A DNA stretch of 64,000 nucleotides. Origin: Mesoaciditoga sp. Lineage in GTDB: Bacteria; Thermotogota; Thermotogae; Mesoaciditogales; Mesoaciditogaceae. The stretch lies in assembly GCA_002878315.1 (NCBI GenBank), contig PNIW01000002.1, positions 39,909-103,908 of the forward strand. The letters are read 5' to 3'. The translations under genes and the position numbers were made by a program. The first letter of the stretch is position 1. Each line of letters starts with the position of its first letter. This document shows, piece after piece, positions 56,335 to 64,000 of this stretch. The notes beneath the pieces were generated by a model, which ran no database searches, had not been told where the DNA came from, and worked only from the letters and a program-made list of their open reading frames with translations.

Positions 56335-56966
56335 TGAGGTTGAAGTACCGTCTTAGAACGAGAACGACAAGAGAACTTGTGAAACTTGCGCAGAGTGGTG
56401 TAAAAGAGGCTGCAGATTTTATAGTTGAACAGTTTTATCCTATGGTCGTGAAGATCGCAGGTCAGTACTACGGTCAGTGGTCAGATCAGGATGACCTGAT
56501 TCAAAATGGACTGGTTGGACTTATAAAGGCGATCTACTATTACAAAGAGGACAAAAGCACCTTTTCGACCTTTGCATGGAAATCTGTTGATTCGGAAATG
56601 AAATCCTTTCTGACATATCTGAACAGAAGAAAACACAAGATACTCACGGATTCTCTAAAAGTTGATTTGCTTCTCGAAGAAGAGTCGGAAGACAAAAGTC
56701 CAGATATAGGATATGAACCTGCTTTGATCGATGAATATCTTTACGAAGATCTTATGTCCGCAATTTCGTCGGTGCTCAATGAGGATGAATTCGAACTGTT
56801 CAAGATGTACATGCAGGATGAATCTTACAAAGAGATAGCCGATCGGATCGGAAAGAACACTAAGTATGTTGACAACACAATTCAGAAGATAAAGCGTAAA
56901 ATCAAACCTGTTATCGAAACCCATAAGATGATAAGAAAAATAGTCGCGGATATTGAAAGGATGTGA
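56331..56966 (+). CDS. SigH-like RNA polymerase sigma factor
   Basis: DQDDLIQNGLVGLIKAIYYYKEDKSTFSTFAWKSVDSEMKSFL region 2; YKEIADRIGKNTKYVDNTIQKIKRKI region 4. Confidence 0.9.
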   Translation: MMRLKYRLRTRTTRELVKLAQSGVKEAADFIVEQFYPMVVKIAGQYYGQWSDQDDLIQNGLVGLIKAIYYYKEDKSTFSTFAWKSVDSEMKSFLTYLNRRKHKILTDSLKVDLLLEEESEDKSPDIGYEPALIDEYLYEDLMSAISSVLNEDEFELFKMYMQDESYKEIADRIGKNTKYVDNTIQKIKRKIKPVIETHKMIRKIVADIERM

Positions 56967-57570
56967 TCTGTTGAACGAAGAAACCCCTTTTATTTACAAG
57001 TTAATCGTCGTACTTGTAATAGTCGCGGCGATCTTCGCGGCCTTCATGAGTATACTTGATTTTGCCTTTATAAGATCAAATTCGGTGTCTATTTCTAATA
57101 TGGATAGCGAAATAAAATCAATAAATGGCCAGATAAATGATATTAATTCTAATATCTCTATTCTCAAGCAGGATATCTATCCCGGTGGGATCATAGACAA
57201 ATATATAAGCGCTTACAATTTTCTTTCTAATACGAGTGTAGATCTCCAGAGAATTTTAACCTTTGCATCACAGCAACCTCAAGCGCAATACTTTACAATT
57301 TACGTGACCGGCAATAGAGGTGTATGGATAAATGTGTCTAAAAAAGATCAGTACATACTGCAGGCCGAATTAAGGCCTGGCCTTTCGAACTACATGTTTT
57401 TCTACTCCGGAACGCCGACGGTTAAAACTATTTACACTATATCAGTTGACAATTCATGTTTTGTGACAAGTAATGATGCTTCTGCCACTTATTTTCTTGT
57501 TTCACAAAATGGCGTGTCGAAGATCCTCAAAATGCAGAAAAATCCCCAGCCGGTAGCAGAATTATTTTAG
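56953..57570 (+). CDS. Membrane-anchored hypothetical protein with coiled-coil
   Basis: N-terminal TM LIVVLVIVAAIFAAFMSILDF, then SISNMDSEIKSINGQINDINSNISILKQ. Confidence 0.5.
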   Translation: MKGCDLLNEETPFIYKLIVVLVIVAAIFAAFMSILDFAFIRSNSVSISNMDSEIKSINGQINDINSNISILKQDIYPGGIIDKYISAYNFLSNTSVDLQRILTFASQQPQAQYFTIYVTGNRGVWINVSKKDQYILQAELRPGLSNYMFFYSGTPTVKTIYTISVDNSCFVTSNDASATYFLVSQNGVSKILKMQKNPQPVAELF

Positions 57571-57582
57571 GGAGGGATAAGT

Positions 57583-59805
57583 ATGAAAATTGAAAAATTG
57601 GATGGTTCTATATTCAAAGTTACTTATGGAAAGCCTCAAAATCCACTTGAGGTTGTCCAAAATTACCACGCAGGCGATTCCAAAGATTTTTCCTGTACAC
57701 AGGAAGATGATCGATTGGTTGTGAAGGATAAAGAGATTTTGATAACACAGAAATCGGAAGATTTTAACGGAATCTTTTCAGTTGATTTTTCCTGTAAAGA
57801 TGCTCACTTCTTCGGATTTGGGGAAAAGATGGGATATCTCGATAAAAAGGGAAGAAATTTTAAGATGATAAACTCTGATTTTCCTCTTCACACGCCCGAT
57901 GTTGATCCAATGTACATCTCAATACCTTTTTTCATAGCGATTTTTGGAAAATCCGCGATCGGAATTTTTGTTGACACGACCTCTTACTCCTTTTTCAACC
58001 TTCGTGAGGACGGATTCACGATCTCGGCAAAAGATGAAGGAATAACAATTTATTTCATATACGGGCCGGATGTGAAAAAAGTGATAGGCAATTTCACTGG
58101 CATGGTCGGAAGAATGGAAATGCCGCCGGCATGGGCCATTGGCTACCAGCAATCAAGATGGAGTTATTCGAAGGATGATGCAATCGAGATCGCAAAGAAG
58201 ATGAGACAAAAAGAGATACCATGCGATGTCATCTACCTCGACATAGATTACATGGATGGATACAGGGTCTTCACGTGGAAGAAAGATTTTGAAAATGGAT
58301 TTTCAAATTATCTTCATGATATGGGATTTAAACTTGTCACGATCGTGGATCCGGGAATCAAAATAGACGAGAACTACGATATTTATAGATCCGCAAAATC
58401 AATGGACGGGTTTGTAAAAGACAAGGAAGGGAATGATTTTGTCGGCTACGTCTGGCCAGGAAGATGCAACTTTCCAGATTTTTTGAGATCAGACGTAAGA
58501 GAATGGTGGGCAAGATCTCATAAAGCACTATTTGAAAAAGGCATTGATGGAATATGGAATGACATGAATGAGCCCGCCATAGTTTGGACAGACTCGAAGA
58601 CCAGGAAGGTCTCCGAACTCTTCAAGAGAGAAATTGATTTCCAGATCCTCGGTGAAGCCAAAACCCTTTTCCTTCAGGAAGATGCCGGCGATGAAATATT
58701 ACATAAAGACGATAATGGCAAAGTCTGGCCACATTACAAGGTGAGAAATGTCTATGCTTATCTTGAAGCGATGGCAACGAAAAGGGCCTTTGAACTTTAC
58801 AGACCCGGTAAAAGGCCTTTTATACTGACGAGAGCGGGGTTTGCAGGCATTCAAAAGTATGCAGCCGTCTGGACCGGAGACAATTCAAGTTGGTGGGAAC
58901 ATTTAGAGATCGAGATGCCTATCTCTATGGGCCTTGGACTTAGCGGTGTCGCATTCACAGGTGCAGATGTTGGAGGATTTGGAGGGGATGCAAATGGAGA
59001 ATTACTCGCAAGATGGATGGAGATGGGAGCATTCTTCCCTTTCTTTAGAAATCATTCTGCGATTGGAACGGCAAGGCAAGAACCGTGGTCATTTGGAGAA
59101 AAGATAGAAAAGATAGCAAAGAAATACATAAGGTTAAGGTACGAACTCTTCCCTTACATTTACACGGCCTTTTATTTCGCGCACAAGGAAGGAATTCCGG
59201 TAATGAAGCCTTTATTCATGTTAGACCAAGCCAATACAGATCTTTACTCGATAAATGATGAATTCATCTTTGGAGATTCTATACTTGTTGCCCCGATAAC
59301 GAGACCCAATACAACATGGAGAACGGTTTACATTCCAAAGGATAAATGGATAGACATGAGAAACGGAAATCTCTACGAGGGCGATCACGTTTACAAAATA
59401 GATGCCCCTCTGGACGAGATTCCGGTATTTGTAAAAGATGGATCGGTGATCTTCAGGACTGATCCGATAAATTATATCTTCGAGAAGGAAAAGATGAATC
59501 TTTACGTTGACATTTACGGAAATTCGGCCATAGGATACCTTTACGAAGATGATGGTGAAACACTCGGATACAAAGAAGGAAATTACAATCTTTACGAATT
59601 CGCAATAGGCAGTATCCCTGGTGGGTATACGATAGGCTTGAAGGCACTTCATCACGGATATTCAGGAAGATACGATAAGGTCTGGATAAGATTTTTAAAC
59701 GCTCCGAGAATGATAACAAAAGTAACACTTAACGGCAAAGAGATGACAAACCATTTTGAAGGCAAAGACCTCGTAATAGAATTTCAGATGAAAGACGTGA
59801 TTTAG
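57583..59805 (+). CDS. GH31 family alpha-glucosidase
   Basis: 740 aa; GIDGIWNDMNEPAIVW nucleophile region; FILTRAGFAGIQKYAAVWTGDNSSWWEHL. Confidence 0.95.
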   Translation: MKIEKLDGSIFKVTYGKPQNPLEVVQNYHAGDSKDFSCTQEDDRLVVKDKEILITQKSEDFNGIFSVDFSCKDAHFFGFGEKMGYLDKKGRNFKMINSDFPLHTPDVDPMYISIPFFIAIFGKSAIGIFVDTTSYSFFNLREDGFTISAKDEGITIYFIYGPDVKKVIGNFTGMVGRMEMPPAWAIGYQQSRWSYSKDDAIEIAKKMRQKEIPCDVIYLDIDYMDGYRVFTWKKDFENGFSNYLHDMGFKLVTIVDPGIKIDENYDIYRSAKSMDGFVKDKEGNDFVGYVWPGRCNFPDFLRSDVREWWARSHKALFEKGIDGIWNDMNEPAIVWTDSKTRKVSELFKREIDFQILGEAKTLFLQEDAGDEILHKDDNGKVWPHYKVRNVYAYLEAMATKRAFELYRPGKRPFILTRAGFAGIQKYAAVWTGDNSSWWEHLEIEMPISMGLGLSGVAFTGADVGGFGGDANGELLARWMEMGAFFPFFRNHSAIGTARQEPWSFGEKIEKIAKKYIRLRYELFPYIYTAFYFAHKEGIPVMKPLFMLDQANTDLYSINDEFIFGDSILVAPITRPNTTWRTVYIPKDKWIDMRNGNLYEGDHVYKIDAPLDEIPVFVKDGSVIFRTDPINYIFEKEKMNLYVDIYGNSAIGYLYEDDGETLGYKEGNYNLYEFAIGSIPGGYTIGLKALHHGYSGRYDKVWIRFLNAPRMITKVTLNGKEMTNHFEGKDLVIEFQMKDVI

Positions 59806-60651
59806 ATGTACATAGGCGCTCACATGACCTCACCGCTTTCGACTATTCCACAGAGAACGATAAAAATAGGAGGAAATACCTTTCAGATATTTTCCCATAG
59901 TCCGAGGATGTGGAAGGTAAATGTAAATTCAAATGATGACGAGCGTGAACTTTTCAAACAAGAAATGAAAAAATACGGCATAGAAAATGATAAGGTTATG
60001 ATCCATGCAAGTTATCTCATAAACCTTGCGAGTCCAAATGAAGAAGTTCTTAACAAATCTATAGAACTCATGAAAAAAGAACTTGAACTTGCAAGCTTGC
60101 TCAATATCAAATACGTGAATGTCCACCCCGGCAGCGGCCTTGGAGAGGACGAAGAAAAATCGATTCAGAGAATTGCAAATTCTATATCCACAATAATGAA
60201 GAATCGTCCCGAAAACGTTGAATTGTTGCTTGAACTCGTTTCTCCAAAAGGTGGAAATATAGGGCATAACTTTTACCAGTTGAAAAAGATTGCAGATTTA
60301 AGTGGTTGCGATCTCTATTTCACGTACGATACATGCCACGGCTTCGACGCAGGTTACGATATCACTTCAAAGGACGGAATGAAAAAACTCATGAACGAGA
60401 TCGACTCGACAATAGGCCGGGACCGTCTCGTCATGTGTCATTTAAATGATTCGATGTATCCTCTCGGTGTTCATAAGGACAGACATGAGAGGATCGGGAA
60501 GGGCTTTATAGGAAAAAAAGGGTTTGAGACATTCTTTTCAGAAGAATTTTTCAGAACCATTCCCATGGTACTCGAAACGCCTGGAGACGATCCGGAACAC
60601 GAAGAGGATATAAGAGTTGTGAAGGAAATAATAGAAAAAGTCATTTCCTGA
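59806..60651 (+). CDS. nfo: Endonuclease IV
   Basis: IGAHMTSPLSTIPQRTIKIGGNTFQIF; VNVHPGSG; LVMCHLNDSMYPLGVHKDRHERIGKGFIG. Confidence 0.95.
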   Translation: MYIGAHMTSPLSTIPQRTIKIGGNTFQIFSHSPRMWKVNVNSNDDERELFKQEMKKYGIENDKVMIHASYLINLASPNEEVLNKSIELMKKELELASLLNIKYVNVHPGSGLGEDEEKSIQRIANSISTIMKNRPENVELLLELVSPKGGNIGHNFYQLKKIADLSGCDLYFTYDTCHGFDAGYDITSKDGMKKLMNEIDSTIGRDRLVMCHLNDSMYPLGVHKDRHERIGKGFIGKKGFETFFSEEFFRTIPMVLETPGDDPEHEEDIRVVKEIIEKVIS

Positions 60652-60678
60652 TACTCGAAAATTAAATTAATCAAATTA

Positions 60679-60719
60679 GATCATTGCAATAGCATGAATT
60701 TGCAATGATCTTTTATTTG
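60679..60719 (+). terminator. Intrinsic terminator after nfo
   Basis: gatcattgcaa...ttgcaatgatc followed by ttttatttg. Confidence 0.8.
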
Positions 60720-60721
60720 TT

Positions 60722-60749
60722 TTGACATTTATAAATTTTGTGATATACT
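60722..60749 (+). promoter_or_regulatory. Promoter of peptide ABC transporter operon
   Basis: TTGACA-N16-TATACT upstream of GGGGAGGGG SD. Confidence 0.75.
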
Positions 60750-60797
60750 TCTCTCAAAATATCAAAGCATATCTTCAACCAAGGGGAGGGGTGTTGT

Positions 60798-62363
60798 ATG
60801 CGTAGGTTTTTGCTTTTGGCGCTTGTTTTTTCTTTTGCGGCGATGGCTTTTTCTGCATCCATACCGAAAGATACGGTCGTAATAGGGATGAACACAGGGA
60901 TTTTTATCTCCTTTGATCCTGCCGTTTGCTACGAGGTGGAACCTGCGATAATGGTTATGAACATCTACAGCGGCCTTTTCAAATTGCAAGAGATTAACGG
61001 CACGATTCAGGCAGTTCCGGAACTTGCTGAGAGTTATGATATCTCTCAGGATGGCAAAACATGGACATTTCACATTCGAAAGGGTGTGAGTTTTGCAAAT
61101 GGTGATCCTGTAAATGCCGATGCGGTTGTCTATTCGGTAAAGCGCGTTCTGCAATTGAAGAAATCTCCGGTTTGGCTTTTTGAATCGCTCGGATTGAATG
61201 CCAATAACATGAATGAGACTGTAAAAAAGATCGACGATTACACGGTGCAAATAACAATGGACAAATCTTACGCTCCGAATATAGTCATGTCCATCTTTGC
61301 CGAAAGTTGGGGAGGTATAGTCGATCCTAAAGTTGCTCAGTCTCATGATGTATCAGGCGATATGGGATCGGCCTATCTTGCCGATCACAGCGCCGGCGCA
61401 GGTCCATACATTCTCAAATCCTGGCAGAGAAACAACATGATAGTTCTTGTTGCAAACGATAAGTACTGGAGAGGCGCTCCGAGAATAAAGACGATAATAA
61501 TAAGGGATATGCCGGAATCCACAGATCAGCAACTTGCCCTCAAAAGGGGAGATATAGACATAGCCTGGAACTTGACGCCCGAACAGGTCAATTCCTTGAA
61601 GGGAGATCCAAATTTCAACGTGGTGAGTGTTCCGGCCCAATCAAATGAGTATTTAGCGGTGAATGCAGGCTGGGGACCATTTAAAGATGTACGCGTAAGA
61701 CAGGCCGTTAAGTACGCGATAGATTACGATTCTATCATCAAAAATATAGCCGGTGGATACGCGATAAAAGTTCAGGGCTTTATTCCTTACGGATATCTTG
61801 GGTACGTTTCAGATATGCCATTTGATCAGAACATATCGAAGGCTAAGGAATTGCTTGCTCAGGCAGGTTATGCAAATGGTTTTGAAGTTGAACTTGTCAC
61901 TAACACAACGGAACGCAGAAGGAACGAAGCGATAGCGATCCAGGCCGATCTCGCAAAAATAGGTATAAAGGCAAATATAACTATAATGCAGGCGTCCCAG
62001 ATGTACACGAAGATGAGAGAACAGGGAATTCAGATGATTATCGCCGGATGGGGAATAGATTTCCCGGATCCGGACGCACTTGCCAAGCCCTTTGCGGATT
62101 ACAGGGTAAAACAACTTGCGTGGAGGATGATGTGGTATGACGATCATGCGGCTGACCTTGCAGAGGCTGCCGGATTTGAATTGAATCAAACGAAGAGGGT
62201 TGAAATATACAAAGAATTAACGAATTATTGGTTCGATAACGGGCCATTCGCAATACTATATCAGCCTTTAAGTTACTGGGGCACAAGAGCGGAATTGAAA
62301 GGTTTCGATCAAACTGCAAAAGGGTATTCGCTCGCTTTTGACTTGACAAAAATGTACAAATAG
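60798..62363 (+). CDS. ABC transporter substrate-binding protein, family 5 (oligopeptide/dipeptide type)
   Basis: Signal peptide; VPELAESYDISQDGKTWTFHIRKGVSFANGDPVNADAVVYSVKRV. Confidence 0.95.
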   Translation: MRRFLLLALVFSFAAMAFSASIPKDTVVIGMNTGIFISFDPAVCYEVEPAIMVMNIYSGLFKLQEINGTIQAVPELAESYDISQDGKTWTFHIRKGVSFANGDPVNADAVVYSVKRVLQLKKSPVWLFESLGLNANNMNETVKKIDDYTVQITMDKSYAPNIVMSIFAESWGGIVDPKVAQSHDVSGDMGSAYLADHSAGAGPYILKSWQRNNMIVLVANDKYWRGAPRIKTIIIRDMPESTDQQLALKRGDIDIAWNLTPEQVNSLKGDPNFNVVSVPAQSNEYLAVNAGWGPFKDVRVRQAVKYAIDYDSIIKNIAGGYAIKVQGFIPYGYLGYVSDMPFDQNISKAKELLAQAGYANGFEVELVTNTTERRRNEAIAIQADLAKIGIKANITIMQASQMYTKMREQGIQMIIAGWGIDFPDPDALAKPFADYRVKQLAWRMMWYDDHAADLAEAAGFELNQTKRVEIYKELTNYWFDNGPFAILYQPLSYWGTRAELKGFDQTAKGYSLAFDLTKMYK

Positions 62364-62373
62364 GGGATAGGGA

Positions 62374-63384
62374 ATGAAACTCGGCTCCTACATATTAAAA
62401 AGAAGTCTTTTAATGCTTCTTGTGATGTTTGGAGTACTTGCCATCGTTTTTGCCATTGTTCATGTGATACCTGCCGATCCGGTAGGGGCACTCCTTGGAG
62501 GGAATGCCCCTCCGGATGTTGTCGAAAGAATGAAGGAACAATTAGGCCTTAATAAACCCCTCTTCGATCAGTTCGTCAATTATGTGTGGGGAGTTGTTCA
62601 TGGTAATCTTGGAAATTCTATACAATCTGGTCGTCCGGTCATTCGGGATATAGAGGAATACTTTCCGGTAACTCTTCAACTTTCGATAGCATCCATAATA
62701 ATATCTATCTTTTTCGGTATATTTCTCGGGATTTTCTCTGCCATTTACAGAAACAGATGGATCGATCATTTTTCGAGGATCTTTTCAATCCTCGGGGTGT
62801 CCATGCCCGTGTTCTGGACAGGCCTCATCCTTCTACTCATCTTTTACTATATTCTCGGGTGGCTTCCGGGGACGGGACAGTTAAGCCTTTTTGTCATCCC
62901 GCCCGAAAAGATCACAGGAATGATACTTGTCGATTCACTTTTGGAAGGAAACTGGGAAGCCTTCTGGGATGGCCTGAGACATTTAATACTTCCAGCCGCC
63001 GTACTTGGATACGCCGCAACCGCTTCAATAGCGAGAATAACTCGTGCGAGTATGTTAGATGTGTTGAACCAGGACTACATAAGAACGGCAAGAGCTAAAG
63101 GCATGCCAAAAAGGATTGTTATCTACAGACATGCCCTTAAAAATGCGCTAATTCCTGTTATAACGATTATAGGTCTGACCTTCGGAGGATTACTCGAAGG
63201 AGCCGTCTTGACCGAGACTGTCTTTGGCCTTCCTGGTCTTGGAAGGTACATAGTAAATGCACTTTTGGTTCTCGATTACCCCGCAATAATGGGTGGAACT
63301 CTTTTCATAGCGCTTGTGTATTCACTCGTTAACCTTTCAGTTGATCTTATATACGCCATACTCGATCCGAGAATGAGAGTGTGA
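62374..63384 (+). CDS. ABC transporter permease (DppB/OppB type)
   Basis: VIPADPVGALLGGNAPPDVVERMKEQLGLNKPL; YIRTARAKGMPKRIVIYRHALKNALIPV EAA loop. Confidence 0.96.
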   Translation: MKLGSYILKRSLLMLLVMFGVLAIVFAIVHVIPADPVGALLGGNAPPDVVERMKEQLGLNKPLFDQFVNYVWGVVHGNLGNSIQSGRPVIRDIEEYFPVTLQLSIASIIISIFFGIFLGIFSAIYRNRWIDHFSRIFSILGVSMPVFWTGLILLLIFYYILGWLPGTGQLSLFVIPPEKITGMILVDSLLEGNWEAFWDGLRHLILPAAVLGYAATASIARITRASMLDVLNQDYIRTARAKGMPKRIVIYRHALKNALIPVITIIGLTFGGLLEGAVLTETVFGLPGLGRYIVNALLVLDYPAIMGGTLFIALVYSLVNLSVDLIYAILDPRMRV

Positions 63385-63393
63385 GGTGATCGA

Positions 63394-64000
63394 ATGACCC
63401 TGACAGAAAAGATTTCTGATTTTATAGAAAAGAGAAAGCCAATTTTGGAGGACTGGAAGCACACGTTTTTCCTATGGAAAAGGACGAAATTGGCGATCAT
63501 TGGCACCGTTATAGTGATCGTCTTCGTGTTAGTGGCGATTATCGGTCCATTCTTAATTCCTTACGATCCGCTTTCACAAAATATGTCAGAGAGGCTTCAA
63601 CCTCCAAGTTTAAGGCATTTTTTTGGAACGGACCAGTTTGGAAGGGATATCTTTAGCCGTGTCATAAGTGGCGCCATGATAGAGGTGGAAATAATAATAA
63701 TTGTATCTATCATAAGTGGAGGAATAGGATTGATTCTCGGGGTAATAGCGGGATATTTTGGGGGCGCAATAGATGAGATACTCATGAGAGCAACTGATAT
63801 GTTTCTTGCCTTTCCAAGTTTGATACTCGCTATGGCCTTCGCCGCAATGTTGGGACCGAGCCTTATCAACACGATAATAGCCATTTCGCTTGTCGGCTGG
63901 ACGGTCTTTGCGCGACTCGCAAGGGCCGAGGCTATGAAGGTAAAAACCCAGCCTTACATAGAAGCCATAAAGGCGCTTGGAGCGAGTAAAACAAGGATAA
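63394..64000 (+). CDS. ABC transporter permease (DppC/OppC type), 3'-truncated by window edge
   Basis: MTLTEKISDFIEKRKPILEDWKHTFFLWKRTKLAIIGTVIV...FFGTDQFGRDIFSRVISGA...; open to window end, absent from the ORF track. Confidence 0.93.
   Translation, partial: MTLTEKISDFIEKRKPILEDWKHTFFLWKRTKLAIIGTVIVIVFVLVAIIGPFLIPYDPLSQNMSERLQPPSLRHFFGTDQFGRDIFSRVISGAMIEVEIIIIVSIISGGIGLILGVIAGYFGGAIDEILMRATDMFLAFPSLILAMAFAAMLGPSLINTIIAISLVGWTVFARLARAEAMKVKTQPYIEAIKALGASKTRI

Noticed and set aside
60762-61346. 194-aa minus-strand ORF over the peptide-binding protein
   Set aside because: Antisense shadow of a clear SBP_bac_5 gene.
1-64000. CRISPR arrays, transposases, prophage or rRNA
   Set aside because: No regularly spaced repeats, no transposase/integrase-like ORFs and no rRNA signature found on reading the window.

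Overview
This 64 kb window comes from a gene-dense, moderately AT-rich bacterial chromosome. Gene content (secDF, toga-like beta protein, Rex, SigH-like sigma, neighbouring sugar and peptide ABC genes) suggests a Thermotogota member; this is inference, with no search run. It is mostly housekeeping: secD/secF/yajC, thrS, leuS, proS, aspS, glmS, plsX, rpmF, ftsY, tgt, mrp, holB-like, fmt/def, cmk/ispH/rpsA/der/plsY, nfo. It also has several accessory modules: a kce/kal lysine-fermentation pair, a copper operon (csoR-copZ-copA plus DUF302/DUF1858/SHOCT small proteins), a divergent ChrB-C/MFS pair, a translationally coupled B12-mutase-like/opine-dehydrogenase-like/ATP-grasp operon, and GH13, GH31 and ABC transporter genes. 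The observations most worth follow-up are: (1) a tRNA-Ser-like gene whose anticodon arm appears cleanly missing although it keeps a consensus promoter and encoded CCA; (2) the three-gene B12/opine-DH/ATP-grasp operon with its own promoter, a plausible undescribed pathway; (3) an orphan sugar-type ABC ATPase with a degenerate signature motif and no switch histidine; (4) an unlisted 48-aa membrane ORF overlapping the ubiE-like gene; (5) a dispersed, inverted intergenic repeat family. No CRISPR array, rRNA, transposase or prophage was seen.
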